Source: Mangifera indica
Lineage: Eukaryota; Streptophyta; Magnoliopsida; Sapindales; Anacardiaceae
DNA length: 64,000 bases
NCBI RefSeq assembly: GCF_011075055.1
Contig: NW_025401096.1
Location: 124,001 to 188,000 of the forward strand
Direction of reading: 5' to 3'
Shown here in pieces: positions 47,560-59,223 of this stretch (position 1 is its first letter; every line of letters starts with the position of its first letter). Position numbers and translations under genes: made by a program. The notes under the pieces are model-generated. The model saw nothing but the letters and a program-made list of their open reading frames with translations. It searched no databases and was not told the DNA's origin.

Positions 47560-48570
47560 ATTCGAGCCAAGATTGTCATATCTAGTCAAAGTTAACCAGT
47601 TTAAAATGAATTAGAGATATATATAATTTGATTCAAATGGTAAAATATGATTGAATTGCTTAATATATATATATATATTTTTTACATGTTTATATTATAT
47701 TCTACAAAACTATAATTTAATTAATTTTATTAAATTATATATATTTAAAAATAAATGATTTAATAATTTCAAACTGTAATCCAAGACACACCAAAATATA
47801 TCTTTTTCAATTTAGTTTAGTTTGATTTGAAACTTTAAATAGGTTGGTTTTCTAAACTTTTTTTTTTTTTTCAGTTTAATTTGAAAAAAGTTTCAAATCG
47901 CACTAAACCATACTATACATACCCCTCATATGAACTCAAATCAAAGGTTGAATTCGAGTTAATTTAAATATTTCAATTTAAATTTAGGTTAAATCAAATT
48001 TGGAGTAAAGTTGGTTTTTATTGCCTCCAAAAAGTTGCATAAGTGACAATGGAAAAGTTTTATACATTTGAGAGTATGAGTTTAAATCATAACATTTAAA
48101 AATTTTATCAATTTAGTATAATTGATTCAGTTTTGAAGGAGTGATTTCACTGGAATAAAATTTCTACTCACACTGCACCCAAGGGATCTATTTTATACAA
48201 AAAAAAAAAAAAAATATTTTAAAATCCAGTTATCTAAGTAAAAGAAATTATAATGAAAAATTAGAGTCACCCAAAAAATTACGCAAAATTTTTCTAAATT
48301 TTATTATAATATTTTTAATAAAAAAATTTAAAAAGGTGAAAAATAAATAAAAACATACCATTAATTCAACATTTCTCAAACACTTGAACGTTTCTTTCAT
48401 GTCTTTTTCCTTGTTTTATTATCCAACCTCATCTTTTATACTTTCTGCTGCTTTTAAGCTAATTTTCTATTTTATTTTTAATTCTTCTAATTCCAAAATT
48501 TCCATTTACAGGATGCGTCACAATAATAAGGTGTTTAATTTGGATAATATTTTATTATTAAAATAAAAAA
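47560..48570. other. A+T-rich non-coding stretch
   Basis: No gene. There are degenerate TTTAGTTTGATTTGAAAC-type blocks near 47810-47910 and a poly-A run at 48200-48214. Confidence 0.4.
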
Positions 48571-48579
48571 AAATTACTT

Positions 48580-49015
48580 AAAGATAGATTATTTAGAAGA
48601 TCATTGCGTATAAATAATTACTATATTTGATTAAATTTAATAGGTATAAATAATTATTGTGTTTGATTAAAGGTAATAAAAAAATATCAGTAAATTATTT
48701 TACTTAAATACTTTTGAATATAATTATTTTTAAATTTTTTTATATTATTTGTTATATTAATTAAAAATAAATTTATTTTTGTCTCAAAAAATTAATAAAT
48801 AATAATATAATTATAATAAAATCAAGATTACATTAGTAATATTTTAATATCTAATGTGAAAGTAGTAATCAGATTACTACCTATATTACCTGTTATGTCA
48901 ACATTGATAATAAAATATTATCGTAATATTTTATTACTGACAAACCAAACAAAGTAATTTAAGTAATAAAAGATAAATTACCAAGGTAATCTTTAAATCC
49001 TTATAATCAAATGAC
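48580..49015 (+). repeat. Family C A+T-rich element, copy 2
   Basis: The partner of 26365-26820, in the opposite orientation. It contains TTTGTCTCAAAAAATTAATAA, AGTAATCAGATTACT and CATTGATAATAAAATATTA. The right edge abuts a family B copy. Confidence 0.45.
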
Positions 49016-49020
49016 CTCTA

Positions 49021-49566
49021 AATCTTACCCTAAACTCAAGTTTTCAAAGACTGTATTTTCCCCTAGGCTTTCCAAACTTTTAGATCCAATTTTTCCATCG
49101 AAGATCGACAATCTCTTGGCATCATCTCTTCCTCTCTAACAAGTCCTTCTAATCGTGCTCTTTCCAACGTCATGAGATATCATCGTCGACAAAGATGACT
49201 CGTCTTTGTTAGAGATGAAGACTGACAAAGACGAGTCATCTTTGTTGACAACGATACCTCACAGCGTTGGAAGGAGCACGACCAGAAGAAGAATGCACTG
49301 GAGAGGAAGAGACAATGCTTGGAGATCATCGATCGTCATCAAAAAAATTGAAATTGAAAGTTTGAAAACCTTAGGGGGAAAAAGCAGTTTTTGAAAACTT
49401 GAATTTAGGGGAAATTGTTAGTTTTTAGGGTTTAGGGGGGGAAATGATATAATTAATAAACTTAGTTAATTTTAACTGTCTATAGGTTGGTAAATGAGAT
49501 TTTCAAAGTTAACGGAAGAAAACTTGGAAAATCTACATACTTTGGGGGGAAATAAATCCTTTGGCC
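49021..49566. repeat. Family B element, left end missing
   Basis: The right end AGTCCTTTGG-like sequence (here AAATAAATCCTTTGGCC, ending 49566) is clear. The two arms fold back: AAACTCAAGTTTTCAAAGAC on the left answers TTTTTGAAAACTTGAATTTA on the right. The centre, at about 49085-49350, is a GACAAAGACGAGTCATCTTT-type inverted block. The left terminus is lost at the junction with the family C element. Confidence 0.55.
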
Positions 49567-49764
49567 ATTAAAATGACTAGTTATACTTCTATTCATTTTC
49601 AAGAATAATAGATCAAATGTGATGTGAACACAATGAAATATATTAGAGGTTGTAAACAATTGGTTAAAATTTCCTCTGAAACAATATTTGAAGGATTTAT
49701 CTAACTTTTGAGTAAACATTACGATATTAATCCAATCAAAAACTACATTCAACTATATATAAAA

Positions 49765-50110
49765 TCAAGAAGAATTGAACTCGACTGTCCTGTGAAGATC
49801 GAAAACGATGAAGATATCTAAGGCCTTATTGACATGACTTAATACTTTAAGGAATGTACTCCTATTCTTGTTACATATACACTGATCAAAGGACAAGAAG
49901 AAGAAGAAATTAATGAAGTGAAAAAAGAATCTGATTGAGAAGGCTTGATTGATTTCAATAATGATGTATTTTATATTGCTGATGAATGGGTTCATGGAGA
50001 CAAAGAGAAAGTTCCCAACTGGGGCGACTTTGAGGAGAATGAGATGACTGATATTCCTTTTGATAGACAGAGTTTGAGGATATGTCACTTGTTACCTATG
50101 ATATAAATAG
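49765..50110 (+). pseudogene. Possible Mutator-like transposase N-terminal relic
   Basis: The frame read from about 49770 gives IELDCPVKIENDEDI, a stop, then KECTPILVTY. This resembles the 'NDEDV ... TPLYV' pattern at the N-terminus of plant Mutator-like transposases. An acidic stretch follows (EEEEINEVKKESD, then DKEKVPNWGDFEENEMTDI). At least three stop codons interrupt it. No MULE catalytic domain or zinc knuckle is visible, so this is a tentative reading. Confidence 0.25.
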
Positions 50111-50249
50111 TTTGCAACTTGAAGACCTTATTATGGGTGGCGAAAATTATTCAAGACCATTTTTTGAAAATGTCCCACTGATCCATTTAAATGACTTCTC
50201 GATTTTTCTCCATAGTCTTCAACATCATCAAATGGTGCAAGATCAAGTC

Positions 50250-50665
50250 GAAATATCTTAAAATGACAAAAAATAGAAAAAAGGTCTAAACTTTGAAATT
50301 TAAACATTGAAATAGCTTAGAAAAGAAAAAAAATTGAAATACTAATATGAAATTCAAAAATTACATAAGAAAATGGGCCTGGAAAGCACAAAAATAAAGA
50401 AACAGACTTGAAATTTAAAAACTACATGTCGAAGAACCTTAAAATAGGAAAAACGAACATGAAATTTGAAACTCTAAGTTGAAATAGCTTAGTCTGACAA
50501 AAACTGAGAAATCGATCTGAAATTCGATAATTACATCAAGAAAGAGACCTAGAAAAGCACAAAATCAAGAAACAGACCTCAAAATCAAAAACTACATATC
50601 GAAAAATCCTACAATAGGAAAAATAGATATGAAATTCGAAAACTACACATCGACAAACCCTATGA
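50250..50665. repeat. Imperfect tandem repeat array
   Basis: Units containing GAAATTCGAAAACTACA, CAAGAAACAGACCT, CCTAGAAAAGCACAAAATC and GTTGAAATAGCTTAG recur with a period near 180 bases, itself built of about 60-base sub-units. Non-coding, adjacent to a 23-C run. Confidence 0.5.
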
Positions 50666-50825
50666 GTGAAACAACATGATTTGCCCCCTTATATATTTTA
50701 TACTCTCACACAGACGTTGTAGTTTCTTTTGCTCCCTTATCAATTTTCTAATCTTCCACAAGTCTTATAGTTTCAAAAAATAAAAATTTTCCCCCACTTC
50801 CCGTATTCCTCCATGTTCTACGGAT

Positions 50826-50848
50826 CCCCCCCCCCCCCCCCCCCCCCC
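50826..50848. repeat. Poly-C run
   Basis: 23 consecutive C residues, followed by ACCCTC. Together with the 13-C run at 199-211 it is unusual in such A+T-rich DNA. Exact length is subject to sequencing error. Confidence 0.9.
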
Positions 50849-50849
50849 A

Positions 50850-52230
50850 CCCTCAAAGTTACTGTACAATTACCCTCTCCTCTTGGGGGTTTCCCCCATT
50901 CTCCCTTGCGATTCTAACTGTTTGAAAAATTAAATTTCACCCTATCCCATATGGTGTTGTTCCAATCCGGAGGAGATTTATTCACCCTGGGGAATCCCGA
51001 GTCCCCCAAGGTAGATCTCAGACTAAACTAACGCATTTTTTGGTAAAAAATGGTCATTTCAGTCTTTAATTTCAACACAAATCAAATCTACACATCCTAT
51101 AATACAATACCTCTAAAAAAAAAATCAATCAAAACAAAAAAGAATTAAGACATTTTATTCATTGTTCAAAATCAACCTTAAATATTCAACGCTCAAAATC
51201 TTTATGAAATCACAATATTTCTAATAATAAATTGATTCAAACAAGAGTGAAAATGATGTACTAACATTTTTTGTCATAAAAAAACACGAAAAAGTCAATA
51301 AAAATCTAAAGAAGATGAACGAATGCTGATCCGTGAGAGACCTGTGATTTTCTTTGAATTTCAACAGTGATTCGAAGGAAATTTGGGTAGGAATATGAAT
51401 TATTTTTAGTTTATATAAGGGTATTTTGGTCATTATAGCTAAGTAGGACATTTTTGATTAATTTTTTATTTTTGGGGCAACGTTCTTAGATCCCTATTGT
51501 TATGGCTAATTCATAAAATTTCCCCAAATTTACATAATTTTATTAAAATTACAAATATTTTAAATAAACTAAAAAAAAGTAGGTGTATATGTATTAGTAT
51601 CATATAATATATAATTCTATAATATATTATGATATAAATAAAAAATAATACATATTTTAAAATATATTAAATTAGTAAGATATAATAGATATTATATGAT
51701 ACAATATATATTTTATAATATTATATGTATTAATGTTATAAATGGATATATTTAAAAAAAATAATGATGTAATAAAATTATATATAAAAAATTTTATATT
51801 TTCCAATAAATTTGTAATACTTTCAAAGTAATAATATTATAATTAAAATTTTTTATTATTTTATCATGAGCTGGAATAAAATAGCTACTACACTGTTTAT
51901 ATTTTTATCAATTCTCAGCCGTTGGATCTGGGTTAAACCCTCTTACAAAAATGTCACAGCCTCTCTCCAACCGCAACTGCCGTTAACTCACAACTCGCGC
52001 AAAAGAACGGCGAGTACTGGAGAGTACGACCTGTAGTCCACTAGAGTAGAGATATCCCCGAGTAATCGTCGAACAAGTTGCATAACAACGAATTGCTCGG
52101 TATTAAAGCCATGAGTAAAACTAGTCACATGTCAAATATATGTGTCAAAATCTGAATGGACATCACAAATTACATGGGCGGTACCATCGACAAGTGGGCA
52201 CCAATTTAATAATAGTGATTTCAAGACTGA
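50850..52230. other. Non-coding stretch upstream of the JAZ gene
   Basis: No gene. It is strongly A+T-rich from 51480 to 51900; base composition then rises towards the JAZ promoter. Confidence 0.4.
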
Positions 52231-52232
52231 AG

Positions 52233-52238
52233 CACGTG
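52233..52238 (+). promoter_or_regulatory. G-box upstream of the JAZ gene
   Basis: CACGTG lies about 370 bases before the start codon and about 130 bases before the candidate TATA box. G-boxes are bound by MYC2-type bHLH factors, the targets of JAZ repressors, so negative feedback is plausible. A cluster of six CCGG cores follows at about 52248-52295. Confidence 0.45.
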
Positions 52239-52366
52239 TCACGTTACCGGACCAACCGGTCACCTGACCGGATAAGCCGGTGGCCGCAAAACCGGTTATT
52301 AAAAAATATATATTAATTAAATTTATTTTTAACCATTTTTAATTTGAAAAAATTAGTGGTCAAGAT

Positions 52367-52378
52367 CCTATAAATAAA
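52367..52378 (+). promoter_or_regulatory. Candidate TATA box of the JAZ gene
   Basis: CCTATAAATAAA is followed, 30-40 bases on, by a CTCTCTCTCTCTCT-rich tract typical of plant 5' leaders. The leader to the ATG at 52602 would be about 200 bases. Confidence 0.55.
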
Positions 52379-52601
52379 TCAGACTATTACAGAATTGAAA
52401 AACTGTTCTCTCTCTCTCTCTGTGGCTTTTGCCCAAGTTAAAAGCTTTGGTTGTTGTTTGTTTGTTTTTTTCATGTGAAGAAGTGGGTCGGTTTTATTTT
52501 ATTGTTCTGTATTGATTTTCGAAGGAAGTTTAAGCTTTTTATTTTTTGGTAAGTGAAGTTTAAGCTTTTAGTTTGAAAGTTTGAAGCTTTTGAGAGTGAA
52601 G

Positions 52602-55072
52602 ATGGAGAGAGATTTCATGGGTTTGAACTCAAAAGAACCATCAACCATGGTGAAGGAAGAGGTTAACAATGATGGGTTCAGAGAAATAGGTGAGTGCATG
52701 TTCTTTTTATTTGGCTTTTTTACCTGTGTAATTGTTTTCAGGATTATTTTTCTCCTTGCAATTTCAGTTTGTGTTTTTTTGGTTAAGAAAACATGGGTTT
52801 CTTTGGAAAGTTTCTTTTTATTATCTCTCAATTCTTGAGTTTTTCTTTTTTATTCAGTTTTGTAATTTTGAGTTGCTTGCACGGCTTGTTACATTAAGAT
52901 ATAAAGTATTAATTTCCATATAAGTTGAGTGAAATTGAGTTTAATTTATACTATGAAGTTGAAGAATTTCCTTATTTTGGAGTTAAAAGATATCTGTTGA
53001 TAGTTAAAAGTTCATATATAGGAGTTAGGATTACAATTTTTTTGTTTTTGTTTTTTGCTTTGATTCGTTTAAGCTTTCTGTGTGTGTTACTGAACAACTA
53101 AATCTTGTTGGGATTTGTAGGATTTGCTAAAGGGTCAGGGATACAGTGGTCCTTTTCTAACAAGCCCTCTGTACTTCCTAACTTCATGCCTTTTAAGGTT
53201 GTTCAAGATGATAAGGCCAAAAAGATGGCTTCTGATCCTTTGATGTCATCTGGGTTCATGCCTATCTCAGCTGCGGAGGCGTGTGATCCAAGTCAAAAAC
53301 GTTCAACAGCTGAATTTCAGGTTTGTTTTTCTCTCTTTCAATGGTTGTGTAAAAATAAATGTGTTCTTTGATTTAAGTGTAACCAATTACTTTAGTTTGT
53401 TAAGCAAGAGAAGCATTCCAAATGAGTTTAACATTGAAAATAAAAGGGTTTTTTTTTTTTCTCCTTAGCAAAAAAGGTGGATGATTATTTCAATGATTGT
53501 TGGAAAATATCTAAAAGCTAAGTCCTGGGTTATGTTGGCAAAAACTGATACTGGCATTTTATTTCCTTGATTTGTTTTTGTTATATAGAAATCATTTGAT
53601 CATGATAGGCAAGGTGGGACTCATATTTCCCTGACAGCTTATTCTGTGCAAAATGATGTGCCTTCTCTGCATCGTCCTCACGATGTGAAGACTTTTCCAA
53701 TCTCAAACCAGGGAATTTCAGTTTCTGTGAACAATCCTTTCTTCAAGAATCATTTTAGTACCAATGGTCAAAATATGGTTGGTGCCAACACAAGTCCACA
53801 ATTACTTGGAGGGATTCCTACTGCAACCTCACATTCGATTCTTCCCACTGTCGGCTCTGTTGGGATCACTGAACCATGGTAATTTTCACAGGCGCCTTAA
53901 CCCATTTACTTTAATTAACAGTTTAACAAGAAAGAAACCAAAAGTTTGAAACTTGACTGAAATATGTTTTCCAGGAATGGCGTTAATACCAATGGGACTT
54001 CTGCTCAAATGACAATATTTTATGCGGGTTCAGTGAGCGTCTATGATGATATCACCCCTGAGAAGGTTATCATTTTTTCACTTTCACGAAAAATTTGGGC
54101 ACTTGGTAATTGTATTGAGCATGAAGTTGATTTTGGCATCTTTACAGGCTCAGGCTATTATGTTATTGGCTGGAAATGGAAATTCCGTGGCCCCTACTGT
54201 AGCACAGCCAAAAGTTCAAGTTCAGGCACCCAGCATAAAGCCAGCGGCAGTTGATGCTGTTATTGTGAACCAGACCATAAACACCTCGCCTGGATCTGGT
54301 CTCTCAAGCCCTCTATCTGTTTCTTCCCATAGTGGTGCTCAGTCAGGAAGTGGGTCTAATAATACTGGAGAGCCGGTAGCTACTAAAACTACAGGGGTTG
54401 CAACTACTCCTATTTGCAAACTGGAGCTCCCAAATATGGTGAATGCGGCGGGTTCTGTTGCTTCGACAAGTGTGATGCCTTCTGGTATGACCTTGTTTTA
54501 TTGAAGAGTTGTTCTAAAGCATAGTCTTTAGAAGAACCATTGTGATTTGAATATTTAATTTTTGAGTTACTGATGTAAACATTGTTTGGTTAATTGAAGT
54601 CACAAAAACTATAGTTATTGAATTTCTAAGTAATTCTATATTCTATTTAAGAAATTAAACCACGTTGCTCATGTGTTTATTGCTGACTATCTCAGATATT
54701 TTACTAATTTATTTATGGCTGCTTTGTTTGATATATGAAGGGCATTCAAACTTTTATGCTGCCATTCCGCAGGCTCGGAAAGCATCCTTGGCTCTATTCT
54801 TGGAGAAGCGCAAACAAAGGTCAGTTTTTGTATCAGATATTTCTTCACAGAATGATTTGAAGCAAATTTGCTGATAGAACTTGTTCAGTCCTGGAAAACT
54901 GTTACTTGAATTAAGATTTTTCGACACATGCAGGTCAATGAATGCAGCACCATACCCCTTACATAAAAAAATCCCGGAAGGCTCCACCCCAGAGAGTAGA
55001 GGCATGAACTTCTCAATAACTTCTCTCTCAACAAGCAAGGAAGCTAACCGAGATGTTATGGCGCCAAATTAG
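52602..55072 (+). CDS. TIFY6B: JAZ repressor, TIFY6B/JAZ3-like
   Basis: Seven exons: 52602-52689, 53121-53320, 53589-53878, 53975-54065, 54148-54484, 54741-54819, 54934-55072. All introns are GT..AG, all phases join, and the product is 407 residues. The start MERDFMGL is the typical JAZ3/JAZ4 N-terminus. The TIFY (ZIM) domain begins at residue 206 (TIFYAGSVSVYDD) and continues across an intron to AQAIMLLAGNG; it mediates NINJA binding and dimerisation. The Jas motif spans about 343-369 (PQARKASLALFLEKRKQR ... PY); it binds MYC factors and, with jasmonoyl-isoleucine, the COI1 receptor. The nuclear protein represses jasmonate responses until degraded. The motif is split by the conserved Jas intron (54820-54933). 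Residue 354 is Leu where most family members have Arg (SLARFL). No EAR motif was noticed. The product is longer than most JAZ proteins, as JAZ3/4 types are. Confidence 0.93.
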
Positions 55073-56650
55073 AAGGGTAATTTGCAAGTTGATGTAGTAA
55101 GTTGAAATGCTTAAGCAAATGACATTTGTTTTTCTTAAAAGAAAAGTGTAATCCTGACTTGGCTTTATTTCAGTCTTAAGTAAGTTTCTAGTATAGGGCT
55201 TTCCCCTATTGGCCATTTTCATTTGATGTGGAAAAACTTTGCCTTCCACAGTATATGACTTTTGAGTGCACCTTGTAACCATTAAATCTTTGTTACATTG
55301 TGGGAATTATATATAGTTAAAATTTCTAGTTTATGTATATGTGTATGTATGTGTCTCTAATTCATCAAGTTCTTAAAAGAGAAGTGTAATCAAGTTTACT
55401 TGAAACAGCCTAATTTTGATTTGGTAATGGAGCTGTAATTATGACTTGAATTTCAGCTTCTTCTGATGATTATGGTTTTAACTTGCACTCAATTTGAACT
55501 ATTCTTCTTCATCTTTGGGGATATGATTTATCGGTCGAGTGAGCAAAGCTTGATCTTAAAGTGGGCGTGGGCATTTGGATTTGAGCTGAACTTAAGTTAA
55601 CCCTTAAACAAGTTTGGTTTGGTTTAGTTTAAATCGATATACTAAAGCCATATGATAATTAGACCCTTATAACTCTTTTTTTTTTTTTTTTCAATAGATA
55701 ATCACTTCTTATGGAGTCTGTTATGCCTAATGACAAGCTTCAACATAACTGTTGCAAGAGCTAATTGTTATTTGTTATTGGTATTCTTATCAGGTTATAG
55801 TCCAGTAAGATATTTTGTAATTAATCTTGTGGTTTTCTCTCATTTCTTTTTTGTTTTAAATGTTGGAAGATGTGAAGTTTGGATTTTGTTGTGTACAGAG
55901 ATATTGTTTGGATTTTGTTGTGTACACAGATATTTTGATGGTGTGAAAACACAGAGCTAAAGACAAGGCAACTATGAAGATGTAACAAGTGAAGAAAAGG
56001 GTGGATTAGGATATTACTACACTTACTAATTTTTCTTAGGGTGGATTTGATCCAAGTTGATTCAGTTTGTATCTATTGTTTGATTTGAATAAATTGATCT
56101 TGAATTGAAGTCATAGTTTGGCAACTCTAATCTAGATTGATTTGTTTGTTTATATAATAATATTATTCGTTCTATTGATGATATTGTTTACTTTTATAAA
56201 GACGATGTTTACTTTGTTGATTGTCCACACTTGCTAACTCTTTTAAGGGTGGATTTGATCTGTTCATCATCCACACTTACTAACCCTTTTTTTATCCCAC
56301 TTGGTTCGAATATATTGTTTAACTTAAATGAATTGATCTTGAATTGGAGTTTTAACTTAGCAGCTTTAATAGATATTAGTTTGTTTGTTTATCCAATGAT
56401 ACTTTTTTTAGGCAATGATACTGTTTACTCTTTGGATAATATGATCACCTATTGGTGGTCCTTCAATAATATTATACATCATCTCAAACGAGCTTGAATT
56501 TGTGTTGGTTTATAGATTTGATCTAAACTCAAATTGATTTTAAACTTGGTTCAAATTAAATTTACCCTAATTTTTTTACAAACTAATTTATACATACTAA
56601 TATGTTTAAACATGATTAAAGAGTTTTTTATTTAAAATAAAATAATTAAT
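55073..56650. other. Non-coding stretch downstream of the JAZ gene
   Basis: The first few hundred bases are probably JAZ 3' UTR. At about 56030-56500 two related TTTGAT--TGATC / GAATTGATCTTGAATTG blocks repeat directly (near 56039-56105 and 56247-56350). No gene was recognised. Confidence 0.4.
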
Positions 56651-56657
56651 TAATTAA

Positions 56658-56895
56658 GGGATATTAATTAAAATAGGTAAAATTTTATCCGCTTAAACTG
56701 TTTCAGGCAAACCTACAATCATTTTACCTTTATAAGCAAATTTATTTGTAATTTCAAAAATACCCTCCTAGCCTTGTAGGTGTCATACAAGGTGCGTAGA
56801 TGCAAGAAGGAATGTTTGAGTGCATGCGAAGTGCGTGGGTGCGGAGTGCGCGGGATGCGTGCGGAGTGCGTGTGGTGCGTACGAGTGCGCGCACC

Positions 56896-56968
<73 letters not shown>

Positions 56969-57191
56969 GCACGCACCGTGCACTCTGCACGCATCCCGCG
57001 CACTCCGCATGCACCCATATATTTCACACGCACTCAAACATTCCTTTTCTCGCCTACCCTGTATGACACCTACAAGGTTGAGAGAGTATTTTTGGAATTA
57101 CAAATAAATTTGTTTATAAAGGTAAAATGACTGTAGGTTTGCCTAAAAAGGTTTAAGCAGATAAAATTTTGTCTATTTTAATTAATATCCC
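56658..57191. mobile_element. Mutator-like MITE with long inverted arms
   Basis: The ends are GGGATATTAATTAAAATAGG and CCTATTTTAATTAATATCCC, a perfect 20-bp match, and the arms continue in inverse homology for over 200 bases each. The 9-bp direct repeat ATTAATTAA flanks it (56649-56657 and 57192-57200), the target size of Mutator-like elements, although this word is simple sequence. The hinge is a 67-base (AT)n run. Next to it both arms are unusually GC-rich with GTGCGTG / CACGCAC-type repeats. It has no transposase; the open frames across it are artefacts. Confidence 0.8.
56899..56965. repeat. (AT)n hinge of the Mutator-like MITE
   Basis: About 67 bases of alternating AT lying between the two inverted arms. 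Being self-complementary, it extends the hairpin to its tip. Confidence 0.95.
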
Positions 57192-57200
57192 ATTAATTAA

Positions 57201-58520
57201 AACATCTGATCAAATTAATAATTTGTATGAATTAATAAAAAAGTTAACAAATATAATATTATTTTTTCAAACTATTGAAAAGCATATCTAATATTGTAAT
57301 TTTATTGTATGATGTTTCTTATTTTTGCCGTGTTATATCAATTTATGTATAGAAAATATTAAAATTTTGATATTCAAAAAGTTAATTAATTTTTAATTAC
57401 TTAAATGAGAAAACATTTATAATGTTGATGGGTAGAAAAATTAAATTGAAAATGAGCAAAAGTGTCATCTAGAAGTTAGAAAGAATTTTCATATTCTAAG
57501 TTGATATCCATGCATATTGGAGAGGCCTCTTAAGAACCACAAATATTTGAAGTTGGAACAGTAAATAATAGAAGAACTTTAATGTGCCTCCATTCGCAAA
57601 CAACTTTATTCAAGATCTTCAAAAATATTTCAATGGGGGTTCTCATTTGCTTCCTATTAACCCTCCATTTCCTATATTCTCCATTAGTACCTTTTTCTTT
57701 CTTTTTTCCATAAGTTCATGTCTTTTAAGTTTATTTATAGATTAAAGTAATATTTCTTATCATTTAAAGCTCTTTATTAAAAGAATTTAGATTAGAGATA
57801 TATATGAGTTGAGTTGGAATAATGTTTGACGCAAATGAATCGAATTTAAGTTGAAATTTTAATTCGACAATTTAGCTTGAGTTTGAAGCTTATCAACGAT
57901 ACTTCTTATTTTTTTCTCCGATAACTAGTCATCTTTTCTAACATCATTGTTCACCAGTCAAACTGTGTTAACCAGTCAAATTATGTTAACATTTGTTCAA
58001 GTTTGACTTAATTTAAATCCATTCTTGATGTATATTATTTGATTGTAATTTATAAAAAATTTTATGGGTGATTTAATAAATTATTCCAAATTTATTTGTG
58101 ACATGTCTATCATTTTATGACAAAAGTCTCAAACAATCGTGAAAAATATAATCAAGGCAAGACAGAAAAGTAAATAGCGAATTTCCTAATCTCAATTTTG
58201 TACTGTATTATATCTTTATTATCATGTAGAGATAAGATACATTATATTTGACTATAAAAATAATAATTTATTATTATATAATTTGGTATTATTTTATTAT
58301 AATTTAAAATTATTTAATTATATAATAACACATTAATATTTATATTAAATATTTTAATATCATTTTTAAAACCAGTCTGTCAAATAAAATTTACAACATA
58401 ATATAACATTTTAAATATTTTACTGAGTATGTACTGTAATTATAACAGCAATCGTATTGTCTGCTTCTCCTAGCCGATATGAATTTGTATATAGAAAACA
58501 AAAATTCTGTCTTTAAATAT
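57201..58520. other. A+T-rich non-coding stretch
   Basis: No gene. A degenerate family A palindrome lies at about 58250-58345. Confidence 0.4.
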
Positions 58521-58531
58521 ATTTTTTAATA

Positions 58532-59222
58532 GGCCAAAGGACTATTATCTTATCTTAAGTCTCCATTCTTTAACTTTAAAAATTTTATTTATTTATCTAT
58601 AAATGATTAAAGTTAACAAAACTCTAACCTCTTAAAATTTTATTTTTTCTGCTCATAAACCCTAAAAACTAACAATTTCTTTCGTATGTTAAGTTTTAAA
58701 AAACGATATCCCCCCCTTAAGTTTTAGTTTTCAAACTTCGATGTCATCTCTGATGACATCTTTTTTCTCTTCTTCCGACGATCACTCCCTCACCATCTTC
58801 TCCTCTTTATTAGATCTCGTCTTTATCTTCTCAATGAAGCTGAGATTTATTTTCAGTGTTAGTCAACGTCATCCAAGCTTCTAAACAAAAAAAGCTTGGC
58901 CGCTGGAAGGAGAGGAGACATCAAGAGATATTCATCATTGACGATGACATTGGATTCAATGCCAGAGATCTGAAAATTAAACCTTAGGGGGGAACTATTA
59001 TTTTTTAAAACTTGGGTTTGGGGAAAACTTTTAGTTTTTAAGGTTTAGAGAAGAAAAAAAAGATTAAATTTAGTTTGTTTTTAATATTACAGATAAAATA
59101 ATGATTTTGCTCTTAAAACAGTTAATTTTAATCACTCAAAAGTGGGTCTATGAGATTTTCAAAATTAAGAGATAGGAACATGAGATAAGAGGATATTTTG
59201 TGTGGGAATAAGTCCTTTGGCC
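58532..59222. mobile_element. Family B fold-back element, best-preserved copy
   Basis: The ends are GGCCAAAGGACTATTATCTT (left) and GGGAATAAGTCCTTTGGCC (right). A perfect 9-bp duplication TTTTTAATA flanks it (58523-58531 and 59223-59231), which points to the Mutator-like superfamily. Most of the 691 bases fold back: CATAAACCCTAAAAACTAAC answers TTAGTTTTTAAGGTTTAGAG. The centre (about 58735-58975) is a GC-richer block with GATGACATC and GACGATGACATTGG words. No coding capacity. Confidence 0.75.
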
Positions 59223-59223
59223 T

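Noticed and set aside
53646..54504. Extra + strand frames overlapping the JAZ exons
   Set aside because: They are read-through of exons into introns or alternative frames; the seven-exon model joins all phases and reproduces the family sequence.
56719..57130. Several overlapping frames with long Ile-Tyr repeats
   Set aside because: They are read through the (AT)n tract and the inverted GC-rich arms of the MITE on both strands, so they are artefacts of repeat structure.
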